Shown here piece by piece: positions 1 to 9,669 of a stretch of 64,000 bases of DNA. The position numbers were made by a program, and so were the translations under genes. The DNA is taken from assembly GCA_030765455.1 (NCBI GenBank), contig JAVCCM010000040.1:30948-94947 (forward strand), written 5' to 3'. The number at the start of each line of letters is the position of its first letter. Position 1 is the first letter of the stretch. Source of the stretch: Candidatus Electryonea clarkiae. Its GTDB lineage: Bacteria; Electryoneota; Electryoneia; Electryoneales; Electryoneaceae. The notes below the pieces were generated by a model, which did not search any database, was not told where the DNA came from, and worked only from the letters and a program-made list of their open reading frames with translations.

Positions 1-1
1 C

Positions 2-1285
2 ATGGGTTTCTTTTATAATCCGGCATCTCATGCCTGGGGAACTGGAGCAGCTTTTGAAACACAGTACGGTCGGATGTTCTGGGGTTTGGAAGGCGATAGG
101 TTATCTCGTGGCGCTCTCGGTGGTTATTTGTCTATTGGTACTTGGGGAAGTATAGGGTTGGGATATGATCGTTTTGCAGGTGCGTTGTACGAAGAAGAAA
201 GAACTCTATTGGCTTATTCAAGCGCTTTCAAACTGAACGATTTTCATTTCGCCTTTGGACTGGGGTTTAACGTATTAGGAAGGTATTACCAGGAAACAAA
301 ATACACTGCCGTCGATCCGTTCTTTCGAGATTATGGATACAACAAACGAACAGTTGCGATCGATTTAGGATCACAGTTGCGTATCAACCCTCGATTGATG
401 CTTGGATTAGCTGTCAGGAATGCAAACAGACCGAACCAAGCGCTTGATAAAGAAGTTGAAGATATTCTTCCGAGCGAGACTCAGCTTGGCTTGGTTTACT
501 CATTCAACAAAGCTGCACTTTTTGCGGATATTGAATTTCGGGATAGGGCTGTAGGAAGTACAGATATCAATCCAAGAATCGGCGTCGAAGTTCCGATACT
601 TGAACAATTTATGCATTTACGTGGTGGAGTAAACAGGGATGAAATCACAACAGGATTCGGCTTGAATGTGCATTCACGTCAATATGAACGGGGTTATTAC
701 CGTGTCTCTCCAGCGGGTCAACGTGAAAGAATGAAAGAGGTTAAATTCTTAAAAGTTCGTGTCGGTTACACATTCAGGTATCCAATTGGTGGAGTGGTTT
801 CAACAGCGGGACACCATCAGTTTGGAATCGATGTATATTTCGACAAGCAGCAAAGTATTCTCGAATCCACAATCCTGTCAAAACCGGATATGGAGCCGAA
901 GGTCATTATTGAGACGGATACGATCAGGGTTAAGGAGCCGCAATACATCCATGTGGAAGTTGAAGACACTGCTACAGTAAAAGCCCTCGAGGAAATAATA
1001 TCGAATTTAGAGAGCGATAATAAGGCGTTGCTGAATATTAACGAAGCTATGCGCTGGCTTGATACTGCTCAAAAAGAATATCTCAGGAAAAATTACAATG
1101 CAGCATTGAACGCATGTGACCAGGCACTTCGCCTTGTTCCCAGTATCGCACTCGGATATAAAAGGAAGGGTTCGATACTGTTCGCATTAGGACGTTATGC
1201 TGAAGCAAAACAGAATTGGCAGAGATGTATGGAATTGGATCCGGGAGACAATGAAGTCAAACGTTTCATAGACCAGCTTCCTTGA
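2..1285 (+). CDS. Outer-membrane barrel protein (PorV/UPF0164-like) with C-terminal TPR, 5' truncated
   Basis: The 5' end lies outside the window. The visible 427 residues open with FYNPA, which matches the NPA motif that follows the signal peptide and first strand in PorV/FadL-like barrels, so a signal peptide is probably missing. Residues 1-270 are rich in alternating aromatic and glycine strands (GYLSIGTWGSIGLGYDRF, VRVGYTFRYP), as expected of a beta-barrel. The last ~90 residues contain TPR-like helices (YNAALNACDQALRL, GRYAEAKQNWQRCMELDP). PorV shuttles T9SS cargo, and T9SS cargo genes follow, so a secretion role is possible, but a general barrel-TPR protein fits equally well. Confidence 0.6.
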   Translation: MGFFYNPASHAWGTGAAFETQYGRMFWGLEGDRLSRGALGGYLSIGTWGSIGLGYDRFAGALYEEERTLLAYSSAFKLNDFHFAFGLGFNVLGRYYQETKYTAVDPFFRDYGYNKRTVAIDLGSQLRINPRLMLGLAVRNANRPNQALDKEVEDILPSETQLGLVYSFNKAALFADIEFRDRAVGSTDINPRIGVEVPILEQFMHLRGGVNRDEITTGFGLNVHSRQYERGYYRVSPAGQRERMKEVKFLKVRVGYTFRYPIGGVVSTAGHHQFGIDVYFDKQQSILESTILSKPDMEPKVIIETDTIRVKEPQYIHVEVEDTATVKALEEIISNLESDNKALLNINEAMRWLDTAQKEYLRKNYNAALNACDQALRLVPSIALGYKRKGSILFALGRYAEAKQNWQRCMELDPGDNEVKRFIDQLP

Positions 1286-1783
1286 TTTTATGGGATGATT
1301 TGCTTAATAGAAAGATGAGACTCTACACTATCCAAGCGTTATATAAGTATTGTTCAGAACTTATTTTTTTTTATATAGTTTTATATTCCAGCGCGAGTAA
1401 GTTGGTATTTCCCTGCACCCCTCATTCATAAATCAAATATGCAGATACTGCGCCATAGCATGTAGAATATGCGTCATTTTCACGCGTTTATCAGTCATCT
1501 CTTTTTGTGTAAAACTTATTTTTTATTTTGATATGGAAGTATATTTGTGGCTAAATTAATTAACAATAGAATAATATTGAAGCAGATGGTGTGATGGTTA
1601 TTAAATCACAATAGTTTAGTGTGATGCGTTAATGTTCTGTATATGAATTATTTTTTAAAAAATATAATCTGACAGGATTCTGAACAATAATACTCATGGC
1701 TGGCATGATGTTGGCTAACATGCAAATCAATTGATTCTATTTTGAAAATTCCCTTTTGAGAACATAATCGGCTGGAGGATTCC
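1286..1783. other. AT-rich intergenic region upstream of the C25 gene
   Basis: No gene is visible in these ~500 bases. The stretch holds T-rich tracts, a short inverted repeat TGTGAT-N9-ATCACA with a further TGTGAT copy (1590-1625), and the Shine-Dalgarno GGAGG just before the next start. The promoter of the large C25 gene should lie here, but no convincing -35/-10 pair stands out. Confidence 0.5.
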
Positions 1784-4700
1784 ATGAAGAAAGTTAGTCT
1801 TGTTGCGGTACTATTTTTTGCTGTTATTGGTCTTGTCTTTGGTGCAACCCAACAGAGATCGGCAGATGATATTTTACCGGTTAAAGTTCTTGACCGCGTT
1901 ATTACTGAAAATGGAATGGAGCTGTCGCTTGAGATTAAAGAGCCGGCATGGTCTTCATTCAAAGATGATGGCGCAGCAATAGAGACCGCTGAATTTGTAT
2001 CGGGGGGCGCTCTTATAGTTGAAGGCTATCCTTCTGTGCCGGTTGTCGGGAGAATGTTTCGGATACCGCCTCGCAGCGGCGTGATTGTAGAAACCCTCGA
2101 TTCCGAATACGAAACCTTCACCGAGGAAGAATATACTGCACTATATGGAGATGCCGGGTTCTTTGATGAGGTCAATTCTGATCTTGATGAAAATTCATGG
2201 TATCCTGGGATGCTTGCTGCCGCAGGTGAACCCGCCGTATTTCATGATTTCCGTGTTTCCAACCTTATAACATACCCGGTTCAAGTAAATACAGCGTTGC
2301 GGGAAGTCAGGGTTTATAACAATATCCAGGTAAATGTTCGTTTCGAAGGGGTTGATGACCGTAATACTATTCCAACCGTTCCGACTGCAATTAGTGAAGC
2401 ATTTTTACCCTGGTACAGGTTGATGCTTGACTGGGATGAAAATGAACTGGACGAATATGAAGTTTACCACGGCAACGTAGTGGTTGTAATGGAGAACAAT
2501 GATGTAATATGGGAAGCATTGGCACCCTGGATTGAGTGGAAAAGACAAAGGGGATGGGATTTAGAATTTCTCACAGATGATGATGTTGACAATTTTAACG
2601 CCAATGGGATAAGAAGCGCGTTGACAGAACGTTTTACAACATCTTCTCCCAAGTTTGATTATGTAGTGTTCATTGGAGATGCTTCAGGTGGAATATCAGT
2701 CCCTGCGGCAACTCAATATGGTGATCATCCATACAGCCTGCTTGCCGGTAATGATCAACTGTCGGATGTAGGTGTGGGGCGGATATCCGTAACCAGCGCC
2801 AATATGTTAAATACCTATGTAAACAAGGTTTTAACCTATGAAAGAGATATAGATTTTGACAATACAGCCTGGTATCGAAGAGGTATGGTAGCCAGATCCA
2901 ATACCGGTGCGGGAGTTTCTAAAGTAATGCTGATGAGATATGCACGAAGATGTATGCTCAACATTGGCTATACGAGAGTAGATTCAGCTTATTCATCGCC
3001 GTACGGTATTGGAAATGTTAGGAGTCGAAGTATTACAGCCATTAATAGTGGACTCAGCCTTTATTTTGACCGTGGATACCTCGGTACGGGAATCCCATAC
3101 AATTCATCTATAAACTTAACCAATACTAATATGACTCCGTTCGTAATAGATATCACCTGCGGGACTGGCAACTGGGTATCCGGGAATGGAAATAATGAAG
3201 GGTATATGAGGGCAGGAACTCCTAATTCAGCACGCGGGGCAATTGGAGCGATAGGAATGGCTACATCCGGCACAAGCGTCGAATTTAATAACTGTATCGG
3301 TGGAGGATCTCTCTGGGCAATACTCCAATTACGAGTTTTGGCGTTGGGGGATATAATTTTAGGCGGCAAGGTAAATGGCTGGAACAATTTCGCCGGGAAC
3401 AATGACGGTCGATTGAATCAGTTTCTTGATTGGTATAACCTGATGGGTGATCCGACTGTTTGGGTTTGGACCGGGACACCGCTGGAACTGGATGTAACCG
3501 CTGCAAACCGCATTGAACTGGGAGAAAATTCTTACTCGATTACCGTTGAAGCAGACCGTGATCCACTACCGGATGCCTGGGTGACATTGTACAAGGTTGA
3601 TGATAACGAAGATATAGTTGTCAAAGGAAAAACGGACCAAGATGGCGAGTTGACACTTCATGTACCATTCGCCTATACCGGAGATGCTATCCTGACAGTC
3701 AGTAAACAACACTTTGCGCCTGATCAAACCGAAATCAGCGTTGTTTCACCGGATGCAAGGGTAAGCTACGCTGACGTTACAATTATTGATGACGGCACCC
3801 GTGGAACAATAGGCAACGACAATGGAAAGGCAGATGCCGGGGAGACTATCGGACTCGAAATTACCGCCAAAAATTTTGGGAATGATGATGAAACTGATGT
3901 TTCAGTTACGCTTGATAGCAATGAACCCTGGGTATTGGACATAGATGGTGATATAGACTACGGAAACCTTGAAGCAGGTGCATCGAGCGAGGGACAAGGA
4001 GTAATCCTGGTAAATATTGATATCGAAGCACAGAAAAACTGGAACCTGAACTTTGATGTTGAATTCTCAACTGAAGCTGATGATTATACTGGAACTCTAC
4101 AGGTTTCTGTTAATGCTCCGCTATTTGCCATGTATAATATAAATGGTGCAAACCAGATTGATCCTGGAGAAGAAGATGATATAATTGTCGAACTGATGAA
4201 CGTTGGAACTATTAACGTTGGTTCTTCAACGGCATTGCTGAGAACCTTGGATCCCTACATGGATATTGTCGAGGGAGATGCTGAGTACGATGCGATGAAC
4301 GTAGGTGAATATAACGGAACATCTTTCACTATTGCTGCACATGAGGCAACGATTCCTGGACATGTCGCACGGGCTTACGTGGTGATAGAAACCGAAGAAG
4401 GTTATGTAGATACTACTTGCTTTTCAATTGTACTCGGTTCAAAAAGTGAGGGTGATCCCTGCGGACCTGACAGGTACGGTTATTATGCATTCGAAGACAG
4501 TGACACCGATTTCGAAGACCATGCTCCGGAATTCGAATGGGTAGAAATTAATCCCTACGCCCAGAATAACGATTATAACGGTACAGTTTTGAATATCAAT
4601 GATACTTCAGAGAATGATGACGAAGCAATCAGGATAGACCTTCCATTTGACATCCAATACTACGGCAACGAGTTCGATGAACTTACTGTTATGGGGAATG

Positions 4701-6808
4701 GAATGGTGGCTTTCGGGAACCAGAGAGACGTTTCTCTTGCCAGGAACTGGACTATACCATCTGCACTCGGTCCCGATAACATGGTAGCGCCTTACTGGGA
4801 CGAGCTTCGTACCGGCGGTAACTGCAGGATTTGCTATTACTACGATCAACCGAATGGCAGATTTATAGTCGAGTGGTACAAGATACGGGGTTCAAGCGGT
4901 GGTGAGGGTACATTTGAGGTGATTTTCTACACTCAGAACGAAAGACCTACACGTACTGGAGATGCTGAAATATTGTTCCAGTACGACGGCAATATAACTA
5001 TCACTACTACTACACAATACAATGTTCCGGGTTATACAGTCGGGATTGAAAATGGAACTCAAAGTGACGGAATTTTATTCAGTTTCTATGGTGAAGAATA
5101 TCCCGGTTCAGCAGGTATTGAAGACGAAAGAGCGATTTTGTTTACTACAGATTACAGTGTTCCATCCGGTTCAATCGAGGGTACTGTAACTGACCTTGAG
5201 AGCGGAGATCCTTTGCCCGATATCTTGGTGCAAATGACCAACGGTTTTCTCAGCACATACACCGATGATGAGGGGTACTACAGGTTTGACGGCTTGCTTG
5301 AGGGTGTATTCGGGATTGAATTAGTAGCAGAGTGTTTCAATCCGGGACTGCGTGAAAACATAGAAGTTATGCCGAATGAAGTGGCAGAGGCTGATTATGA
5401 GATGATTTATCCACTGTTCAGCCTTGATCCTGAGGAGATTATTGAATTTGTTCCGGCAGATACTCAGCATATTGTAACCATGACAGTTGCTAATTACGGA
5501 AATGGACCTCTTGATTTTTCATCCAGTATCGAATTTTCGGAAGACGCGCTGAATAACAGGCACGGCGATAATAATGGCGAAAACGAACTTGATGATCGAT
5601 GGGATGAACTGCTTACTTTTGAGTTGACTGAAGAAGAAAGCCGTAACAGGGGAGTTGTGTTTTTCAAGAATCATTTCATTGTGAGCGGATCAAACAATTT
5701 TGACCCTGTTGGTCCAAACTTCTTCTATATCTATGATAGTCTTGGCGTATTAGCATCTACTATTGATCAACCTGTTCCAGAGGACGATCGCACTGCCCAG
5801 GGTATTTTCGCCATGACATCTGACGGTCAATATTTTTACGGTGTTGACAATGGAATTCTTTACCAGATGGATATTGACTTTGAATCTGAGGAAGCTGCGG
5901 TTAGTGATACAATCACGGCTCCAATCTTACAGGCGAAGTACTTGGTTTATGATGATATACATGACCTCTTCTGGATGGGAGATATTACGAGTGACGTTTA
6001 CGCTATAAATCGAAACGGTGATGCTTTCATGCAAGTGGTTCAGGATTTCAGTCCTCGCGGCGCCGGTTGGTATGCTGAAGATCCAAACGGTTTCAAGCTG
6101 TATTTTTTCTGTCGTGCTACTGGGGTTGAAGAAACAAGAATTGTGCGGATGGATGCGGAAACGGGGGAGAGTCAGGTAGTAGCAACATTCGATGATCCCG
6201 AAGGAAACATGGTTCCGACCGGGGCGGATATAACCTATCTATGGGATCCCAATTACTGGACACTCGTCAGTGTACTTGATAATGGCGCACACGATAGCCT
6301 GAAAGTATGGGAAATCAGTGACTACACTGCCTGGGCGGAATTGTTGAATCCAGGCGGCTCCCTCGATCCAGGCGATTCTACTGATATAAGTGTCAGGATA
6401 CGCTCGACCGGTTTACCGAGAGGATTGCAATATTCCTGCTGGGTTTATTATGAGCATAATGCCTGCACCGAGGATAACGAAGTAGTCGTAATCACAATGG
6501 ACACAGAGGATGAGGTTGACATTGATGAGTTGACAGTTCAACCCCTTGAGTGGAATCTTGGTGATGTCTATCCAAATCCATTCAATCCGACTACTTCCAT
6601 CAGATTCTCCCTGAAGGAAAACGTGATGGTAAATGCAAGGGTATTCAATATCCTTGGACAGGAAGTAGCCGAACTTGCCAATCGACCAATGACCGCAGGT
6701 TTTCACTCACTGACTTTCAATGGCGCTGACATGGCAAGTGGAATGTACTTCCTCCGTTTTGAGGCGGGACCTTTGAATGATATCAAGAAGATGATAATTA
6801 TGAAGTAA
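1784..6808 (+). CDS. Giant gingipain-family (peptidase C25) surface protein, T9SS cargo
   Basis: 1674 residues. A clear signal peptide (MKKVSLVAVLFFAVIGLVFG) follows a GGAGG ribosome site. Residues ~80-220 resemble a gingipain propeptide. The C25 domain spans ~225-565 and keeps the family DH...GRI region (YGDHPYS, DVGVGRISV). The nucleophile region ITCGTGNW places Cys459. The GHG motif that normally supplies the catalytic histidine reads RGYLG (Tyr432), so activity is uncertain. Downstream are a CARDB/Ig-like stretch, a nidogen-like region (~895-1120), a carboxypeptidase-regulatory-like domain (~1128-1210), a propeller-like region and the T9SS sorting domain from ~1590 (VYPNPFNPTTS, ending IIMK). 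Secretion to the surface is inferred. A terminator follows the stop. Confidence 0.85.
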   Translation: MKKVSLVAVLFFAVIGLVFGATQQRSADDILPVKVLDRVITENGMELSLEIKEPAWSSFKDDGAAIETAEFVSGGALIVEGYPSVPVVGRMFRIPPRSGVIVETLDSEYETFTEEEYTALYGDAGFFDEVNSDLDENSWYPGMLAAAGEPAVFHDFRVSNLITYPVQVNTALREVRVYNNIQVNVRFEGVDDRNTIPTVPTAISEAFLPWYRLMLDWDENELDEYEVYHGNVVVVMENNDVIWEALAPWIEWKRQRGWDLEFLTDDDVDNFNANGIRSALTERFTTSSPKFDYVVFIGDASGGISVPAATQYGDHPYSLLAGNDQLSDVGVGRISVTSANMLNTYVNKVLTYERDIDFDNTAWYRRGMVARSNTGAGVSKVMLMRYARRCMLNIGYTRVDSAYSSPYGIGNVRSRSITAINSGLSLYFDRGYLGTGIPYNSSINLTNTNMTPFVIDITCGTGNWVSGNGNNEGYMRAGTPNSARGAIGAIGMATSGTSVEFNNCIGGGSLWAILQLRVLALGDIILGGKVNGWNNFAGNNDGRLNQFLDWYNLMGDPTVWVWTGTPLELDVTAANRIELGENSYSITVEADRDPLPDAWVTLYKVDDNEDIVVKGKTDQDGELTLHVPFAYTGDAILTVSKQHFAPDQTEISVVSPDARVSYADVTIIDDGTRGTIGNDNGKADAGETIGLEITAKNFGNDDETDVSVTLDSNEPWVLDIDGDIDYGNLEAGASSEGQGVILVNIDIEAQKNWNLNFDVEFSTEADDYTGTLQVSVNAPLFAMYNINGANQIDPGEEDDIIVELMNVGTINVGSSTALLRTLDPYMDIVEGDAEYDAMNVGEYNGTSFTIAAHEATIPGHVARAYVVIETEEGYVDTTCFSIVLGSKSEGDPCGPDRYGYYAFEDSDTDFEDHAPEFEWVEINPYAQNNDYNGTVLNINDTSENDDEAIRIDLPFDIQYYGNEFDELTVMGNGMVAFGNQRDVSLARNWTIPSALGPDNMVAPYWDELRTGGNCRICYYYDQPNGRFIVEWYKIRGSSGGEGTFEVIFYTQNERPTRTGDAEILFQYDGNITITTTTQYNVPGYTVGIENGTQSDGILFSFYGEEYPGSAGIEDERAILFTTDYSVPSGSIEGTVTDLESGDPLPDILVQMTNGFLSTYTDDEGYYRFDGLLEGVFGIELVAECFNPGLRENIEVMPNEVAEADYEMIYPLFSLDPEEIIEFVPADTQHIVTMTVANYGNGPLDFSSSIEFSEDALNNRHGDNNGENELDDRWDELLTFELTEEESRNRGVVFFKNHFIVSGSNNFDPVGPNFFYIYDSLGVLASTIDQPVPEDDRTAQGIFAMTSDGQYFYGVDNGILYQMDIDFESEEAAVSDTITAPILQAKYLVYDDIHDLFWMGDITSDVYAINRNGDAFMQVVQDFSPRGAGWYAEDPNGFKLYFFCRATGVEETRIVRMDAETGESQVVATFDDPEGNMVPTGADITYLWDPNYWTLVSVLDNGAHDSLKVWEISDYTAWAELLNPGGSLDPGDSTDISVRIRSTGLPRGLQYSCWVYYEHNACTEDNEVVVITMDTEDEVDIDELTVQPLEWNLGDVYPNPFNPTTSIRFSLKENVMVNARVFNILGQEVAELANRPMTAGFHSLTFNGADMASGMYFLRFEAGPLNDIKKMIIMK

Positions 6809-6848
6809 GAAGCTCAATAGAATTTGAACATCTGGTTTTCATTTTTTT

Positions 6849-6883
6849 GGCGGTGACGATTTTGTCATCGCCATTATTTTTGT
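6849..6883 (+). terminator. Rho-independent terminator after the C25 gene
   Basis: GGCGGTGAC and GTCATCGCC form a 9-bp stem (one G-T pair) around GATTTT, followed by ATTATTTTTG. It lies 40 bases after the stop of the C25 gene. Confidence 0.8.
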
Positions 6884-7187
6884 ATGCCGGCTTTATTGCT
6901 ACACTTGAAAATAATATCTCATTTTGGGTGCCCAGGACAGCTCGATGTCCCGGTTTATCAATAGATACCGTATTGAATACATGGGACAATATTTCGATAA
7001 CCAGTATATACTATAATGCGTTCCGGCGAATCCAATCGAGGGAGATATTCACAGGATACAGGGATGCACAAGATATTTGACAACCATTCAACACATTCAT
7101 TCCCTATGTACAACACCCCGATTATCTTTGTACATTATTTCAAAGGAGCGCAGTGCTTTATATTCTCTTAATTGTCAGGGAGGAAGT
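6884..7187. other. Intergenic region before the transglutaminase gene
   Basis: About 300 bases without a convincing gene; a short reading frame here has no protein-like composition and overlaps the terminator. A small palindrome GGACA-GCTCGA-TGTCC lies near 6934-6949. The promoter of the following gene should lie here. A strong AGGGAGG Shine-Dalgarno sits at 7177-7183. Confidence 0.4.
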
Positions 7188-9458
7188 ATGTTACGGTTTG
7201 TCAATGTTGTTTTAATTCTTCTGTTTATCGCCGGTTTTTCAGTTGTAACCGGGAATGAGTCCCGCGAAACAACCGGTATTACCGGTGAAGAGATACATAA
7301 ATTATACACTGTTGCTGAAGTTGACCTGGCAAAAATAATTACACCGGGGAGTAAATTACTAAGCCGGTCAAATGCTCTCCCTGCGGATACTTATCCTTCT
7401 TATGAACCTTTCAACCTGGACGGCTGGATTTTATTGGAGTCGGTCTCATCCTCTGTCAGTGTTCCTGCAGAGGGACATTATGCACTTCGACTCGATCTCC
7501 AGGCGGGGAGCATTGAAGAATTACGCGCTGACAGTATTTTGAGTGACAATTGCTGGGAAGCTATCGAACGTGCTCCTGAATGGATGCGTAACGATCTTAT
7601 CGATAATCTAATTGAATATGGTTTTTGGGATTTTCTCCAGGAAGAAGCTGCTGATGTAATACTCAACGCCGAAGAACCTTATGTCGATGAAGTAGCATAT
7701 ACCGTGGCTCATCTTTCCCCTCAGCTTATAATAACCGGAGATATGGCTTGGGACTTGGGCTTGATAGCTGATAATGCTGAAGATGTTTACGCTTCTGATG
7801 AATATCTCGATTACGTACAAATCAATGATTACGGTACAGTTGAGGATGGTGATTACTGGTCAACGGCAGAATACTCAGTCGTAACTCCTGAGGGTGATAC
7901 TACTTCTATCGAAATCGACCGGGACATATACTACATGTACGTTGTTCATCCAAGGATTTCCGATGAAGCTCCTCGATATATCAATCCTGCCACAGGGCAG
8001 GCTACTGATCCACCTGAAGGAAAATTCTGGCGGGATTACTTCCTGAATGAAGCGGATGAAGATTATACTTCTTTGCGGGATATGCTGGAAGACTGCGGGA
8101 TAATGTATGGTAATATGAACAATAACAATACTGAAGAAAATGGAGCAGTCGGATTAGTCACACGCTGGATCCAGGATATCATGGAATTTGGATCAGGACA
8201 GGAACGTCCAATACAGCCTGTCCGGATCTATGGACTACACCTGGGACGTTGCGGCGAACATCAGGATATAACCGCCGCCGCCGCAAGAGCTGCACTTATT
8301 CCGGCATTGGGAACTTGTTCTTTTTCGGAAGACCATGTCTGGAACGAGTTTTTCACCGGAACCGAATGGCAGCAATGGGAGCCTGTTAATGGTTATGTCA
8401 ATAATCCCCTGGCATACCAGGGCTGGGGTAAACATTTTCCGGCAGTGTTCAACTGGGTGTCAGACGGTACTGTCTGGACTGTTACGCAAAGGTATCACAC
8501 CGAGACAACAAATCTTGCGGTGCAAATTCTCGATGCTGAGGATAACCCGGTTGATGGCGTCAAGGTTAAGATGATAAGTGATTACCTGTATGGAGGAATG
8601 CAGTTCGCTACATGCGGATATACGGATTCCGATGGAAATGTCGAATTTTCTATTGGTGGCGGACGGAACATTTATCTCGCAATTTCAGGTCCACTGGGTC
8701 GTCATCCGAACAACCAGAATGCAGGAGTACTCGTTGTTGAGGACAGTGATACAGAAGTTGAATACGAATGGACATATAATTATGAAGAATCTGTTCCTAC
8801 ACTGACATTTGAAGAAGCTGAATTACCACAGGAACCGTCCGAGAATTTCCATCTTGATCTTTCTTATGAATTTGGTAATGAAGTCACAACCGGAATTATT
8901 TTCAGTAATTCCAATTTTGTCTCTGAAATTGGTGATGGTGCATCAGTGGATGTCTTCGTATGCGATGAAGAGAACTATGAACTATACTTCGATGGAGATG
9001 AATTCGAAGCCTATACTGAGTTTGATGTAAACGAAAATGGTGGAAATGTCGATTTCACACTTCCGGAGGATGGAGCCTGGTATGTTGTCTTCAGTAATGA
9101 CAATAGAGTAGTGAATCGCCACCGTGTCGATCTTGTAGCAGATTTATATGTGGATGAGAATTATTCATCGGTCAGCAGCAATGAGACAGTACCGCTATCT
9201 TATGCACTTCATCCGAATTACCCGAACCCGTTCAACGGTGTCACCAATGTTAGTTTCAGTATCGCGTCAGCCGGGGATACTGCTTTAAGGGTTTATAACA
9301 TAGCTGGACGTGAAGTACTCAATCGACAGTTAGGGACACTTGCGAGCGGTGCATATTCAGTCCCTCTCGTAATGGACGATCTGGCTTCAGGAGTTTATTT
9401 TTGTGAGTTAAACAGTGGGAGTTTCTCAGCATCTAATAAGATGTTATTATTAAAATAA
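7188..9458 (+). CDS. Transglutaminase-like surface protein, T9SS cargo
   Basis: The ATG at 7188 is chosen over in-frame upstream codons because AGGGAGG lies 4 bases before it and the protein then starts with a signal peptide (MLRFVNVVLILLFIAGFSVV). 756 residues. A transglutaminase-like core is seen at GRCGEHQ (Cys355), then EDHVWNEFF (His383), then WEPVNG, where the third catalytic position is Glu398 rather than Asp. Downstream come an Ig-like/carboxypeptidase-regulatory segment (~430-520) and the T9SS sorting domain (NYPNPFNG near residue 675, ending MLLLK). Such proteins either cross-link or cleave peptides, or act as inactive peptide binders; which applies cannot be told. Confidence 0.8.
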   Translation: MLRFVNVVLILLFIAGFSVVTGNESRETTGITGEEIHKLYTVAEVDLAKIITPGSKLLSRSNALPADTYPSYEPFNLDGWILLESVSSSVSVPAEGHYALRLDLQAGSIEELRADSILSDNCWEAIERAPEWMRNDLIDNLIEYGFWDFLQEEAADVILNAEEPYVDEVAYTVAHLSPQLIITGDMAWDLGLIADNAEDVYASDEYLDYVQINDYGTVEDGDYWSTAEYSVVTPEGDTTSIEIDRDIYYMYVVHPRISDEAPRYINPATGQATDPPEGKFWRDYFLNEADEDYTSLRDMLEDCGIMYGNMNNNNTEENGAVGLVTRWIQDIMEFGSGQERPIQPVRIYGLHLGRCGEHQDITAAAARAALIPALGTCSFSEDHVWNEFFTGTEWQQWEPVNGYVNNPLAYQGWGKHFPAVFNWVSDGTVWTVTQRYHTETTNLAVQILDAEDNPVDGVKVKMISDYLYGGMQFATCGYTDSDGNVEFSIGGGRNIYLAISGPLGRHPNNQNAGVLVVEDSDTEVEYEWTYNYEESVPTLTFEEAELPQEPSENFHLDLSYEFGNEVTTGIIFSNSNFVSEIGDGASVDVFVCDEENYELYFDGDEFEAYTEFDVNENGGNVDFTLPEDGAWYVVFSNDNRVVNRHRVDLVADLYVDENYSSVSSNETVPLSYALHPNYPNPFNGVTNVSFSIASAGDTALRVYNIAGREVLNRQLGTLASGAYSVPLVMDDLASGVYFCELNSGSFSASNKMLLLK

Positions 9459-9540
9459 ATATAACGATTTTTGTAGGGCAGGGTTTTGTCTAAATTTCTA
9501 ATTTAATCTGGCTATTTTGATTATCGTTAGCGAGAACTTA

Positions 9541-9669
9541 TTTCACGCAAAGTCGCTAAGTGAGCAAAGCCCGCAAGAGTATCATACTAATTCTATGCAT
9601 CCTTTAACAGATGAGAACAATTTCCTGCCAATGAAGGTGGGGTATAGATAAAAGTTTTCGGAGGTTGCG
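9541..9669 (+). promoter_or_regulatory. Conserved 5' leader of LVIVD paralogue 1
   Basis: The last ~70 bases before the ATG, starting CCTTTAACAG and running through GGTGGGGTATAGATAAAAG to the Shine-Dalgarno CGGAGG, match the leader of the next paralogue (12111-12180) with only about six differences. The similarity weakens but continues upstream to ~9480. It may hold the promoter (TATAGAT as a -10) or an RNA control element. Its 5' part also starts with the dispersed CACGCAAAGTCG repeat. Confidence 0.5.

Noticed and set aside
1590..1610. CRP/FNR binding site
   Set aside because: The half-sites are 9 bases apart (11 between TGTGA and TCACA), not the 6 expected for CRP or the 4 expected for FNR.
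1755..1783. TTGAGAACA upstream of the C25 gene as a shared element with the LVIVD leaders
   Set aside because: Only about nine bases match and the surrounding sequence does not; likely chance.
6847..7080. A 77-residue plus-strand reading frame between the C25 and transglutaminase genes
   Set aside because: It begins inside the terminator hairpin, has no clear ribosome site and no protein-like pattern.
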